From the NCBI GenBank assembly GCA_963680875.1, contig OY804575.1:30904494-30968493 (forward strand): a stretch of 64,000 bases of DNA, written 5' to 3'. Of this stretch, positions 1 through 11,640 are shown one piece after another (positions within the stretch are counted from its first letter, which is position 1; every line of letters starts with the position of its first letter). The stretch comes from Bathymodiolus brooksi. Taxonomy: Eukaryota > Mollusca > Bivalvia > Mytilida > Modiolidae. Made by a program: the position numbers and the translations under genes. The notes beneath the pieces were generated by a model. That model was not told the origin of the DNA and did no database searches. It saw only the letters and a list, made by a program, of their open reading frames with translations.

Positions 1-107
1 TGTAGGACCCTTACCATCAAACATTTCACTACTTATATTTAACATTTTTACAGGAATTATAACTTGTAACCATGGATAACGAGTTCTGAACTGAAAAGCA
101 AGAGCTA

Positions 108-1025
108 TCACACTGTTGGAACAGTTCCAAAATCTAACCAAAAACAAGAGATCCACACTGTCGGAATAGTTCCAAAATTTAACTGAAAAATAAGAGATCC
201 ACACTGTCGGACCAGTTCCAAGACCTAACCGACAAACAATAGATTCACACTGTTGGAACAGTTCCAAAATCTGATCGAAAAACAAGCGATACCAAATTGT
301 CGGAACAGTTACAAAATCTAACCGAAAACAAGAGATACCACACTGTCGGAATAGTTCCATAATCTAACAGAAAAACAAGAGATGCACAGTGTCGGGAACA
401 GCTCCAAAATCTAACCGAAAAGCAAGAGATCCACACTGTCGTAACAGTACCAAAATCTAACCAAAAAACAAGAGATCCACACTGTCGGAACAGTTCCAAA
501 ATCTAACCGAAAAGCAAGAGATCCACACTGTCGGAACAGTTCCAAAATCTAACTGAAAAACAATAGATACCACACTGTCAGAACAGTTCCAAAATTTAAC
601 AGAAAACAAGAGATGCCACACTGTCGGAACTGTTCCAAAATCTAACAGAAATACAAGAGATAGCACACTTTCGGAAGAGTTCCAAAATCTAACCAAAACA
701 CAAGAGATACCACGCTGTCGCAACAGTTCTAAAATCTAACCGAGAAGCAGGTGATACCACACTTTCGGAACAGTTCCAAAATCTAACAGAAAAACAAAAT
801 ATATCACACTGTCGGAACAGTTCTACAATCTAACAGAAAAACAAGAGATACTACACTGTCGGAACAGTTCTACAATATAACAGAAAAACAAGAGATACCA
901 CACTGTCGGAACAGTTCCAAGATCTAACAGAAAGACAAGAGATACCACACTGTCGGAAGAGTTCCAAGACCTAACAGAAAGACAAGAGATACCACACTGT
1001 CGGAACAGTTCCAAAATTTAACAGA
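108..1025. repeat. Tandem satellite, ~46-bp unit (about 20 copies)
   Basis: The unit (cacactgtcggaacagttcc, then aaaatctaac, then an A-rich part) recurs about every 45-47 bp with scattered substitutions and small indels. Single or double copies of the same motif occur at 16,225-16,310, 32,205-32,280, 59,690-59,760 and the window end, flanked by a shared 'gcaaaatcgatac' segment. The array therefore looks like local amplification of part of a dispersed element. Long reading frames here are an effect of the repeat. Confidence 0.95.
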
Positions 1026-2612
1026 AACATCGTAGAAATCGCAAAATCGATACTCAGTCAAATATACTACTGGTGGGACGAGAAAGCTAAACATTTCATT
1101 AGTATGCTAAGCAAATTGGTGGTGCTGTGTACCAACACTGTGGGATCGAATCCAACAGAGGGAAGAACAAAAGATTGTCAGTTAAAAATCGTTACTCTAA
1201 CACTGTTGAATGTTCATATGTTCAAAATATTGAATATACCACAATATCATTCGTTCCCATTGAAGAAGATATGCGTACATTGTATGGTTATCACCTGCTT
1301 GCCATGATTATATACATTCAAGAGAACAGACCAGATGGCAAATTATCGAATATCATAGAACAATAAATTTAGATAATGCCAATTTTCAAAGGTATTTATA
1401 TAAGTTATTTCCTGGAAACACCTTGTTGGGTTTGTATGTTTAGAAAACAATTGTGAGACTATTGCTATTTGAAAAGTATTTTAGCAAAACAAATGTTAAC
1501 CATATTTTAAACGGGAGTGAGTTCGGGTGCTAAGGAGGAGTATGCAGTTCCTAATCCACTAAATGCACCTGTCATGTGTTTCTCATGATACAAGTCCGCT
1601 AATAAATGTTATTCGGTGACAGGCCAGGAAAGAAAGAAGTGACCACTACAAACAGAACGTCATGATTACCTCTTTGATATCTTCAAACTTTTCTTGCCGC
1701 AGCTTAAAATGATCAACAGTTTAATATAAGTGATCTGTGGCGCTCCGTTTCAAGGCACACCGTCAGAGTTTCGCTATCAATTCCTATTTGTCTTGTGGTA
1801 TTCAAAACATCCAACCAGATGTTCCCGAAGAAAAGAATATATTCACAATATAACATATTTACAAGAACTAGAATTATATTGCCTCAATTTTTTGTCTTAT
1901 AAATGTTGGGATGGATATTTAACTGTAGCTTAAGGATTGTATTGCTCCAGATTTCTGCACATCTTATTTTTAATGGTCGCTTTATGTAGACTGAAATATA
2001 TTCAGGACATCAATTATAATAGAAGGCACCTTTTATCTTTTTAGCATTTCTATTTTTAGAAAAGTAACATTTCCTAACATTTTTTTCGACAAAGTAAATA
2101 TTCATATTTTGTGGTATGTTTTTGTCTCTGGGTTTGTTTTTGTGATATAATTTTCTTAAATTCATTAATCAGTATTTTTTACAATACACAAATGTAATTG
2201 CTTTTTTTTTTTTACACAAGACATTTTACAATCGAGAATACAATACTTTCTGTTTTGAAGCGATGAGGACAATTCTACACAATATTACACTCAGCCTTGA
2301 GTATACTCTTTACGGCAAGAGGATTACTTTGTTCGCTTCGTTTTCTTTGGTTGCAATCCATCAATGCATCACGATCATAAACATGACTATGTAGGTCAAC
2401 ATCTTTATACGTGTATCTGTGCATAACTTATTGTTGCGGGTGGTCGTTTTCGCCGGGAACTCTGGTTTCCTCCATTAAGTAAATTGATCATCGGAATATT
2501 TCTGAAATATATACCCATAATTCTAACCCTAAGCATAACATATTATTTTATTGTTTGTCAAAACTAATGTACTTTAACACCAGTGTCACATATATTTATA
2601 CTGTTACTACAG
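1026..2612. other. Spacer upstream of methyltransferase remnant; no gene seen
   Basis: No convincing exon was found. About 1,490-1,715 resembles, weakly, the 3'-tail sequence that follows the retroelement copies elsewhere (ending near 'cctctttgatatcttcaaac', compare 8,340-8,375). The rest is AT-rich without recognised structure. The missing 5' exon or exons of the methyltransferase could lie here, but I could not identify one. Confidence 0.4.
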
Positions 2613-2741
2613 ACCATGCTAGGTGTAGAATACAGTGAACCAGAACGGTGTGCTGAAGTAGTGTGTAAATACTTCCCGGAAAACAGAGAACATGTTGTTG
2701 TCTTTGACGTTGGTACAGGTACTGGTCTAGCTGCTGAGAAG
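2613..2741 (+). CDS. METTL27-like exon with SAM-binding motif I
   Basis: This 129-nt exon is phase 0 at both ends. It follows a pyrimidine-rich acceptor (ctgttactacag) and ends at an AAG/GT donor. It encodes 43 residues including YSEPERCAEVV and the glycine-rich SAM-binding loop DVGTGTGL. The preceding helix-strand pattern matches the start of the Rossmann fold in METTL27-like proteins. Confidence 0.75.
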
Positions 2742-2842
2742 GTTTGTTATATATATATTATACTAGTAAAAATCTACATGAAGTTAATTTTGTAGAATAT
2801 ATATATATTGTATCCTCTTTGTTTGTTTGTTTGTTTGCTTGA

Positions 2843-3021
2843 TGGTGTTTAACGCCACTTTCAACAATATTTCAGTTACATCGTGGCGGTCAGTTTTATT
2901 GGTGGTGGAAACCGGAGGACCCGGAGAAAACCACTGACCTGCGCAAGTCACTAACAAACTTTATCACGTTATGTTGTACACCTTGCCCTGATCGAGATTC
3001 GACCTCACAACATCAAAGCCC
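2843..3021 (-). repeat. SINE copy, type 1 (reverse orientation, 5' truncated)
   Basis: It reads on the minus strand as a tRNA-derived SINE: a B-box-like segment near 2,990-3,020, a middle part with 'gtggttttctccgg', and a tail ending gaaagtggcgttaaacacc. The same body recurs at 10.7, 27.1, 38.4, 38.8, 42.8 and 45.2 kb. The tRNA-like head is mostly missing here. Confidence 0.85.
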
Positions 3022-3323
3022 AACTGTTTGTGCAAGATTTATATCATGTGTGGTGACTTAGAAAAAAAAATTAATATCACAGAAGTGAATTTTATTTGAA
3101 ATAAGGTGATAACACACTATTAATGTATTATCATAAAATAATGTTTTGACCCATCTTCAAGCTCTCATTATCATATTTGAGTATTCACAATAGGTAATAT
3201 TAATATTTTTAGCATTATTTTAACATCTTGGTATTACTTCCTCTCACTTTAACCCAACAATTATTTATAATTCTACCACCGGTGTATTATTTATTGTTAT
3301 TGTTACTCTATGTATAATTTCAA

Positions 3324-3462
3324 ATGCTGAAGAGAGGGGTTAAAATATTTGACGATTTAGATCCATCACAGGGAATGCTAAAAGAAGCAGAAAAGAAGAA
3401 TATATTCTGACAATAATACTGCAGTTTCTTCACCTCTGAACCGATATCTACATTACTCCCCA
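3324..3462 (+). pseudogene. METTL27-like post-motif-I exon with in-frame stops
   Basis: Positions 3,324-3,407 encode a stretch ending DDLDPSQGMLKEAEKKNIF, the strand-2 acidic residue and 'DxSxGML' signature of METTL27-type enzymes. TGA at 3,408 and TAA at 3,414 follow in frame. The same frame then reads FTSEPISTLLP up to a good donor (CCA/GTAAGT at 3,463), which suggests the stops arose inside a once-longer exon. The acceptor is unclear. Confidence 0.55.
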
Positions 3463-3953
3463 GTAAGTTAGTCAATATGGTAATGTGAAGTTGTATGAAC
3501 AGTTCTAGTTGTCTTATTATTGCTTAGTGATGCTTAGCTCCACTGTGAACAATAGTTCAGTTAGTATTCGATGCTATGAGGCGACGAACATATTTGTAAT
3601 TATATTTCTGTTATGGTTAGCATACTCGCCTCGATAGATCGTGGGTCCGAGAACCGATCGGTTCAAACCAAAGACTATAAATTGGTATTTGTTGCTTCTC
3701 CGCTAAGCACGCAGCATTAACGAGAAAGAGCAAAGACTGGTTGGCTCGGATTCAGGATAATGTGTCCGAGTGGGGCGACATGTCTATGCGCAGACTGTTG
3801 TTTCAGTAAGCTATCACTATAAAAACTCAGTTTGTTGATCTAGTACCAAGTGGACCTCATCTTCATCTCATTGAAAATTAGCATGTTCTCGCCATGATAG
3901 AGCTGACAATTACTGAGTTTGGGCTAAACAACAGTCACCCACTCAATCACTCA

Positions 3954-5647
3954 CTCTGTCCTGATATTATCGACATATGATTTATGCACATTTGTTCTGT
4001 CCCAATATCACATACATATTATTGATGTACAGTTATTCAGTCCTAATATTACCGACATATGATTTATGTACATTTATTCTCTCCTGATATTACCGACATA
4101 TGATTTATGTACATTCGATCTGTCCTGATATTACGGACATATAATTTTATGTACAGTTATTCAGTCCTGATATTAAGGACATATGATTTATGTACAGTCG
4201 TTCTGTCCTGATATTAGAGACATATGATTTATGTAGAGTTATTCTGTCCTGATAGTAACGGACATATGATTTATGTACATTTGATCTGTCCTGATATTAC
4301 AGACATATGATGTATGTACAGTTGTTCTGTCCTGATATTACAGACATATGATTTATGTACAGTTGCTCTGTCCCAATATCACAGATATATTATTGAGTTA
4401 CAGTTATTCAGTCCTAATATTACCGACATATGATATATGTACATTTGTTTTGTCCCGATATTACCGTCATATGATTTATGTACATTTGATCTGTGCTGAT
4501 ATTACGGACATATAATTTTATGTACAGTTATTCTGTCCTGATATTACGGACATATGATGTATGTATAGTTGTTCTGTCCTGATATTACCGACATATGATT
4601 TATGTACATTTGATCTGTCCTGATATTAGAGACATATGATTTATGTAGAGTTATTATGTCCTGATAGTAACGGACATATGATTTATGTACATTTGATCTG
4701 TCCTGATATTACGGACATATGATGTATGTACAGTTGTTCTGTCCTGATATTAGAGACATATGATTTATGCACAGTTATTCAGTCCTAATATTACCGACAT
4801 ATGATTTATGTACATTTGATCTGTCCTGATATTACGGACATATGATTTATGTACAGTTGTTCTGTCCTGATATTACACACATATGATTTATGTACAGTTG
4901 TTCTGTCCTGATATTACGGACATATGATTTCTGAACATTTGTTCTGTTCCAATATTACAGACATCTCATTCATGTACAGTTGTTCTGTCCTGATATTACG
5001 GACATATGATTTATGTACAGTTGGTCTGTACTGATATTACGGACATATGATTTATGAACATTTGTTCTGTCCCAATATTACAGGCATCTCATTCATGTAC
5101 AGTTGTTCTGTCCTGATATTACGGACGTATGATTTATGTACAGTTATTCTGTCCTGATATTACGGACATATGATTTATGTATTGTTGTTCTGTCCTGATA
5201 TTACCGACATATGATTTATGTACATTTGATCTGTCCTGATATTACGGACATATGATGTATGTACAGTTGTTCTGTCCTGCTATTACGGACATATGATATA
5301 TGTACAGTTGTTCTGTCCTGATATTACGGACATATGATTTATGTACAGTTGTTCTGACCTGATATTACGAACATATGAATTATGAATATTTGTTCTGTCC
5401 CAATATCACAGACATCTGATTCATGTACAGTTGTTCTGTCCTGATATTACGGACATATGATTCATGTACAGTTGTTCTGTCCTGATATTACGAACATGTG
5501 ATTCTTGTACAATTGTGCTGTCCTGATATTACGGACATATGATTTATGTACATTGTTCGGTTCTAATATTACCGACATATCATTCATGTACATTTGTTCT
5601 GTTCTGTCTTGATATTACCGACATATGATTTAGGTACCTTTGTTCTA
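3954..5647. repeat. Tandem satellite, 41-bp unit (about 40 copies)
   Basis: The unit runs gacatatgatttatgtacag then ttgttctgtcctgatattacg and repeats with a 41-bp period over about 1.69 kb, with variants such as tgtcccaatatcac. Each unit carries the palindrome CATATG. Isolated units continue at 6,028-6,240. The array lies between the second and last methyltransferase exons. Confidence 0.95.
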
Positions 5648-5829
5648 TTATATGTGTTTACGTTCTTAGTTCCGTGCTGTGATGTCCGCTACGATTTATG
5701 CATAAAACGGTTCGTCTTTACCTCCAGTTGTTTGTAGGAGAGCTCATGTCTTGGTTATGTTATTTGTGTGTTTTACATATATTGGTGTCCAGCACGTCGT
5801 GAATATATAATTAACATGACAGGTATGAT

Positions 5830-6030
5830 ATAAGACAGGAACGACTTACCATTCGCGAGTACCTAGGCTTACCCCGGGTTTTAGTGTGATCCATGTTGCT
5901 CATCTTTTTAGTTTTCTGTGCTCTGTTTTGTGTTTTGTTTTTCTTCGTCATGTGTCTTGTGTACCTATTGTTGCCAATTTCTCTGGATTGTCCATTGTTG
6001 GTTGTCCCTTCGAATTACTGTAACGTTTAT
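5830..6030 (+). repeat. Dispersed retroelement 3'-tail fragment
   Basis: It contains the recurring tail signature (cgcgagtacctaggcttacc, then 'ttgccaatttctctggattg') seen at 15,895, 20,430, 22,570 and, reversed, at 11,440 and 17,030. At 8.0 and 25.4 kb related tails follow a decayed reverse-transcriptase C-terminus, so this is probably retroelement 3' UTR. Confidence 0.6.
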
Positions 6031-6639
6031 AAGGGACATATGATTTATGTACATTTGTTCTGTCCTAATATCACGGACATGTAACATTATTTATAATTTG
6101 TCTGTCCTAATATCACGGACACGTAACATTATTTATAATTTGTCTGACGCTTAATTATCAATATCCTGTTCTAATATCACAGACACATTATGTATGTACA
6201 TTATTCTGTCCTGATATTACCGACATATGAATGTATAATTTCAGATAGCTATGATTTATTAACAGTAGTTGGTTCCTATTATTACGGACACATACCATAT
6301 GATGCAATCATAGAAATGTTTTGACTTATAAAACCAGGTAGTTAAGATGTATTTATTTAACATTATTTTCTCTCATTAGATTTGAACTTAAGTCGAACAG
6401 TTATTGATGTTAGCACTATTAAAAGCCGAAAAACTCATATTCACATTTAATTCACAAATACAGAGAAAAGCATTAAGGATATTTCAGGGTTCACATCAAC
6501 GACCACAACAACATATGATACAATCATCAATCGGGAATTTATGTTGATCTTAGAAGGTTTCGATGACTACAGCATTCGGGTATAAAACAAAAGTTTGAAC
6601 TATTGCCTGTAATAACATGAAACATGGTGTGAACGAAGA

Positions 6640-6960
6640 TTTAACTATCTTAGGTATATTCCAAAAATATCAACAAAATGAAGAGCTATCGAAAAAAGAC
6701 CATGACATTAGCATATGGAAATCAAAATCCTGTTCTGGGACATGCATAAACATATGTCTAATTTATAAACATATATATGGGTGCCCATCACATATTTTGA
6801 CCATCCTGTTTGCTCCCAAAGATTTACATTATTTGGCCTTCCAATCTTTCGGTTTGGGAATACCTGATGAAGGTTATTCCAGAAACTCATCGTGCTCACT
6901 AATTTATATTTCTACGTTTTTATTATGGTATTATGATCTACATCGAATTCCACTGAAACC
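6640..6960 (+). repeat. Dispersed repeat fragment (retroelement-like)
   Basis: It shares 'caaaaatatcaacaaaatga', 'gggacatgcataaacatatg' and 'cctgatgaaggttattccag' with fragments at 15,240-15,490, 30,370-30,590 and, reversed, 31,540-31,700, in varying order. No protein is recognisable. It sits in the intron before the last methyltransferase exon. Confidence 0.6.
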
Positions 6961-7046
6961 ATTCAAAATCAATTCTAAGAAATTCTTTTTTTCATATGCT
7001 TTGTATCTTTTATTTCTGAGTTGATTGTGTTTATACCTTATTACAG

Positions 7047-7222
7047 GTGGTATAGTAAACAGACGTTCACCATTTCTACAATTACCTGAATATGTGGATA
7101 ATTTCTTCCCTTTATGTGACCAACTAGAACAAGAAGGTAGATGGAAGAAGGAAGAAATAACAACTTTTAGTAGATTCATGGGCGAGGCCGATGGAATATG
7201 CATTATTTATCGTGTTAAATAA
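7047..7222 (+). CDS. METTL27-like C-terminal exon
   Basis: The acceptor is ttattacag at 7,046, and the first two bases complete a split glycine codon. It encodes GGIVNRRSPFLQLPEYV, then CDQLEQEGRWKKEE and the end IIYRVK, with TAA at 7,220-7,222. The order 'GGhh ... LExEGxWxx ... hhYxV' is the typical METTL27 C-terminus. The frame is intact although the upstream gene is broken. Confidence 0.75.
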
Positions 7223-7248
7223 TGATTTAGGAACCACGATTACTTAAC

Positions 7249-7533
7249 ATTTTACAGGATATCTCAAATATATAATATGCTTCTTGTAAAACGTGTTTAT
7301 TTGTGAAAATCCTAAAGCATTGCTGTTGCTCGTTAATCACTCAATATTCTGCATTATTGCTCTTACTAGTCAATCACTCTGTATTAAATACAGTTTACAG
7401 GATATCCCAAATATATAATGTACTTCTTGTAAAACGTGTTTATTTGTGAAAATCCTAAATCATTGCTCTTGCTCGTTAATCACTCAATATTCTGAATTAT
7501 TGCTCTTACTAGTCAATCACTCTGTATTAAATT
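7249..7533. repeat. Two tandem copies of a ~145-bp sequence
   Basis: Positions 7,249-7,390 are repeated almost exactly at 7,391-7,533, including ttacaggatatctcaaatat and 'cttactagtcaatcactctg'. The copies lie just 3' of the methyltransferase stop codon. Confidence 0.9.
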
Positions 7534-7974
7534 ACTGAAAACGTATGTGTGTTATTTATATCACTTGTGGGCGTGGTTCATTATATACAAGACAAAATCA
7601 TGATATGTTATGGCATATGAGTATGTAACACTACTTTCAACAATATTTATTTCTATCAAATCCTGGTTGTCAATTATTTTGGTGGAAGAAACATGAGTAC
7701 TCATTAAAACAACTTACTTGTTGTACGTCATTGTTCGACTTAATGACATAATGCTGTATCAAGTACACCTCGTCATATGCGGATATTGCATTTACCCCTT
7801 TAATGGTCATAGGTTCTAATTCCGTAGGTAGATATAAATGCTACTGTTATACGATGACGGCTTACAACACCATGTTGGCATAAATCGGCTATGCATGAAC
7901 AATTGTGAATTCAAGATTAAATACGATGTTTTTCATTATTATAAGTCTTCAGTTTGTTGTTTAATTTCTTTCTT

Positions 7975-8400
7975 TTTGGTAAAGTTGAAGTCATCACTTT
8001 GAAAATGTTATGGTCGCAACCATGACTTGTTTGACCGTTATGGAATATCTGTGTCCCCCCAAATGATCACGGATATGTTCCACTTGTCGTAAACACTTCC
8101 CGGTCCTTTCCTCATTCACGACGTATAACCGGGTTTGTAACTAGATTAACACGACTTCTGATACTAGTGGAGGATTAACTGTTACCCTTCCGGAGCACCT
8201 GAGCTCACCTCCGGTTCTTAGTGGGTTTGTGTTACTCAATCTTTAGCTTTATGTGTATGTTTTATAGATTGTAGTTTGCCCTTTTGTACTTTTTCTTCTG
8301 GCCATTGTGTTGTCTGTTCTTCTTCGATATACAGATTATGTTTACCCCTTTGATATCTTCAAACTCTTCCTACATCAAATATTAGTGATAAACATAACAT
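7975..8400 (+). mobile_element. Decayed retroelement (Penelope-like?) reverse-transcriptase C-terminus and 3' tail
   Basis: Read in one frame the segment gives VKLKSSL, a stop, then CYGRNHDLFDRYGISVS and a terminal FHLS stop. This matches the C-terminus of the reverse-transcriptase fragments at 25.4, 58.4 and 62.8 kb. A tail with ggagcacctgagctcacctc and 'cctttgatatcttcaaactc' follows. The internal stop shows it is not functional. Confidence 0.65.
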
Positions 8401-9160
8401 ATATATTTTCATTTCCCATGAATGAAACCCATTTCGGATCCAGTGGTTTTTTTTTCCGCTTGTACAATGTTACATTTGTAGTTATACAATTGTTGTTTTG
8501 TCTCAGTATCTTATATTTTAATTATAATTTCTGGAAAAGAGTTAATTTTTATTCGGGTGTGTTTTGTTATATTCGTTTTCATGCATGAGTATTACATACG
8601 CAGTCGTAAGCAATATTTGAAGGATACAACTACAGTTGGTTGCGTAATGTAGTCCAAGTTTGATGTTTGTTTTTGCAATTTGGGCTTGTTTGTCTCAACA
8701 AACAAACTATCAGCTACAGAGTTTCTAAATTCCGCAAGCGCGAATCTTATTCATTGATGGTGTTCCGTATCAAGGGTTTAAATGTATGATTTACGAATAG
8801 ACATATGAATTATTCTCTCGTAGCCTAGTGTCGATCAAAGTGGTGATCCATAAAACAATCATAAAATGGTACCAGTTTTTCCCACATGCAGTAGTACTCT
8901 GGAACTCACTACCTTATACAGTTGTTAATGTTGGGTCCCTTGATCAGTTTAAGCAACTGATCCAAGGTCAGAACATCTAAACATCTTAGTTGTCCTGTAT
9001 TATAATACCTGTAAATGTGCTACATTTGTGCACCTGTTTTTGTTAATTTTTGATTTCACTATTATTTTCATGCAATATTTGTAGCTATATTTATTTTTTT
9101 ATTTATTATTATTATTTTTTTTTTAATGTCTGTTTGCGCAACGCCAACGTGTAGTCATCA
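8401..9160. other. Intergenic spacer; nothing recognised
   Basis: This AT-rich DNA lies between a retroelement tail and the plus-strand phosphatase copy. I looked here for the missing first D2 exons (counterparts of 23,198-23,297 and 22,374-22,447) and for any D1 exon and saw none. Confidence 0.5.
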
Positions 9161-9174
9161 GAGTGTTGATGGAT

Positions 9175-9330
9175 CGTCGTACTATGTAGTTGTAGTTGTA
9201 AATAGATATTTGCGCTTTCGCGGGAAAAATTACATGATTCAAAATATTCAAAATACGCTTCCCCAAAACATTTTTCATAAGTAGTTTGCAAATATACCAT
9301 TCAGTTTTACAAGTTTATATAAATGTTAAG
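9175..9330 (+). repeat. Dispersed repeat, second copy at 35,165-35,300
   Basis: It shares 'gattcaaaatattcaaaata' and cataagtagtttgcaaatat in the same order and spacing with 35,165-35,300. The match ends about 70 bp before the first phosphatase exon on this strand. Confidence 0.75.
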
Positions 9331-9400
9331 ATATTATCTGAGAGTAATACAACATCAAGATTTATCGAGTATGTATTAACATTTTATTATTTTTTTCCAG

Positions 9401-9525
9401 AGTTTTACCCAAGGAGAAATTATTTTGGTACACAATATCCTTTAACTGAAACGATTGGAGATTGCTGGTCTCTTATTGATGATAACGATTGCGAAAGTGT
9501 CGTTGTGATGGAACCTTCAGAAAAG
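9401..9525 (+). CDS. D2 exon (TQYPL...DCWSL region), 1-nt deletion
   Basis: The acceptor is ttttttccag and the donor AAG/GTATTG. The open frame reads RRNYFGTQYPLTETIGDCW and [10 protein letters not shown], the 'TQxPLxxTxxDFW' segment of a PTP domain. The exon start reads x-AG-TTT, one base short of the AGT-TTC phase-0 start in the paralog at 21,921. Confidence 0.8.
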
Positions 9526-10120
9526 GTATTGATACAATGGTGAAAATATATTAAGTACCAGTATTACATGTACCTTGACAATTTATTCGAATGGTATTTT
9601 ACCATCGTAAATCATGAATGCGTGAGTGATTGTTATTTAACACCAAATGCGAATTTGTTCAACTATATCATGGCGACAACAAGTTACATTTCGATGTTTA
9701 TAAAGATGATACCAGCCTTGTACTTAGGCCAACAAGCCAAGTTGGAGTTTCATAGTGCAAGCTCACTGAAACAAATCTCCATGCGTAAATTTCTCTTCAC
9801 TCGGAGACATTATCCTGTTTCTGTGACAACTATTTTCTACTTTTACTCATTAAACTACATACTTTACAGGGAAAGCAGCAAACACCAGTCTTACAGTCTT
9901 TGGTCTTGGTTCGACTGGGCCTCGAACCCACGATTTACCGAACTGGAGCCGTTCGTGCTAACAATGAGAAATTATGGAAAACAAACGTAAAATTCAAAAT
10001 GTATCTAAAGAAAAATAAATGCAACGATTTTGAGAAAATAAGGCAAATTAAAATTGACTGGATATTTATTATGTTATATACTGTCACTGGCAGAAACATA
10101 GGTGTGTGGTAACCAGTTAA

Positions 10121-10382
10121 AGGGTCCGAGTGGCTCAATGAGTGAGGTAGTTGGATTACTTAGCAACTCATACAAGCCTATCACCAATACGGCGTGGGTT
10201 CGCGCCCGGCTTTGTAAATTACAAAAAGGGTGCACTCGAATCGCAGTCGCAAGTGATAACGTTTACCAGTTGCTTGCCCATGAACGGTGGTTCTCTCCGG
10301 GTATTCCGGCTTCTTCCACCACTAAGACTGGTCGCCATGATATAGCTGAAATATTGTTGAAAGTGGCGTTAAGCACACAAAC
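10121..10382 (+). repeat. SINE copy, type 2
   Basis: A tRNA-like head ('gagtggctcaatgagtgagg', with a B-box-like segment at 'gcgtgggttcgcgcc') is followed by the tail shared with type 1, 'cggtggttctctccgggtat' to gaaagtggcgttaagcac. A close relative is at 17,846-18,096. It lies in the first intron of the truncated PTP copy. Confidence 0.85.
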
Positions 10383-10687
10383 AAATCTTACTAACTATGC
10401 GGGAAATATTGATACATGTACTATTTCTTTGAAAATGTATATTCAAAATGAGTCAGAGCCTAGATTTCCATCTGCTTCTGTCCATAGTTTCTCTTTATTA
10501 TGTGAAATAAGGCTAATAAGAAAATTACCGAACATGGTAATGCGAAGAGTGGTTCGTTTTGTTTTGGTTCGGAAGATTGTGCAATTTTTCAAATTTTCTA
10601 GACTAATACTTAATATAAAGTTGTCGCTTGCTTCATGATGTCCATATCTGCCGATACTAGTAAATTAACGTAATGGTTTGGTTTGTT

Positions 10688-10940
10688 TTATGGTGTTTAA
10701 CGTCACTTTCAACAATATTTCAGCTATATCGTGGTGGTTAGTTTTATTGGTGAAGGAAACCGGCGTACCCGGAGAAAACAACAGACCTGTTGCAAGTCAC
10801 TAGCAAACTTTATCACATAATCTTGTATCGAGTACACCTCGCCTGAGCGGGATTCGAACTCACAACGTTAGTGGTGATAGGTATTAATTTCATAGGTTGT
10901 TATAAATCCAACGACCACGTGAACACGACCACGACGGGCC
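10688..10940 (-). repeat. SINE copy, type 1, nearly full length
   Basis: The tail begins at 10,690 and the tRNA-like head ends near 'ccacgacgggccc' at 10,940, giving about 250 bp in reverse orientation. It lies in the intron between the first two D2 exons of the plus-strand copy. Confidence 0.85.
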
Positions 10941-11128
10941 CCGAAATAATGCAATGAATTCATCTCAACTTGATATATGAAATGTGATGTGAACCTATTC
11001 TCTCGATAGAAATATGTATAACATATCTACATATCGTTACCAATTAATCAGGTCGTCTATTTCATCTATTGTTAATATTGTATTATGCTTATATATAAAC
11101 ACCATGTTATACACCTGTGTATTTCCAG

Positions 11129-11245
11129 GATGTGTCATTTATACCGGAGAAAGAAGGAGAAGAACAGCACTTTGATAATTTCATGGTTTCTAGAAAATCG
11201 TCATCGCATGGAACAGATAAAGTTCTTGTTAGTCTAAAGCACAAG
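11129..11245 (+). CDS. D2 exon (IPEKEGEEQHFDNF)
   Basis: This 117-nt, phase-0 exon encodes 39 residues (DVSFIPEKEG ... LVSLKHK). Its counterpart at 20,812-20,928 has the same size and phase and a similar sequence ([10 protein letters not shown] ... VVSLKHK). Confidence 0.85.
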
Positions 11246-11436
11246 GTATAGCGATATACAACATACTATTTATCTACATATAATTAAATTTAATACCGTA
11301 AATAGTATAAAATATGGAACTACTAATGAGATAAACCCTATTTTTCTTGTCCTGTGCAGAACAAACATTTTGTATTGAAATTTTGTTATTTGTTTTACTA
11401 TTATCTGTTTAATTTAATCTGCATGCATTATATTAA

Positions 11437-11640
11437 GTAAACGTGAGAGAAAACCTAGGGAACATCAAGTATGGACAATCTAGAGACACAGACAACATTG
11501 GGCACACAAGACACAGTGCGATACAAACAAAACAAACAAGGCAACGCATAAATTTAACAACACGGGCTAAATGGATGACATCAAGTAATGATATCCTGGA
11601 ACATAGATTTCTACAACATCTTATCATACGAAGACGGCGA
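11437..11640 (-). repeat. Retroelement 3'-tail fragment
   Basis: It reads in reverse as the tail family at 15,895 and 20,430 (complement of 'ttgccagtttctctngattg'). A second, weaker tail-like fragment in the same orientation lies at about 11,755-11,940. Confidence 0.5.

Larger units (their letters stand above)
2613..7222 (+). pseudogene. METTL27/WBSCR27-like SAM methyltransferase, broken gene (three exons recognisable)
   Basis: Three pieces match, in order, a class I SAM-dependent methyltransferase of the METTL27 type: a motif-I exon (FDVGTGTGLAAEK), a post-motif-I exon (DLDPSQGMLKEAEKKNIF), and a C-terminal exon containing QLEQEGRWKK and ending IIYRVK. The middle of the family, holding the post-II/motif-IV strand and the substrate side, was not found. 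Between exons two and three lie a 41-bp satellite array and retroelement tails. The second exon has two in-frame stops, TGA at 3,408 and TAA at 3,414. The substrate of METTL27 proteins is not established and none is inferred. An alternative is that exon two ends at an unrecognised donor before the TGA and the middle exon is simply diverged. Splice sites of exons one and three are intact, so decay is recent or partial. Confidence 0.6.

Noticed and set aside
245..1014. Several overlapping open frames on the minus strand
   Set aside because: They run through the 46-bp satellite, recur with its period and have no start context or family match.
3954..5647. Possible CRISPR-like array
   Set aside because: Units are contiguous with no unique spacers, diverged from each other, and lie in an intron-rich animal genome.
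9568..10638. Open frames of 140 and 178 codons in the first intron of the truncated PTP copy
   Set aside because: The second runs through a SINE; neither has a recognised motif or splice-consistent position.
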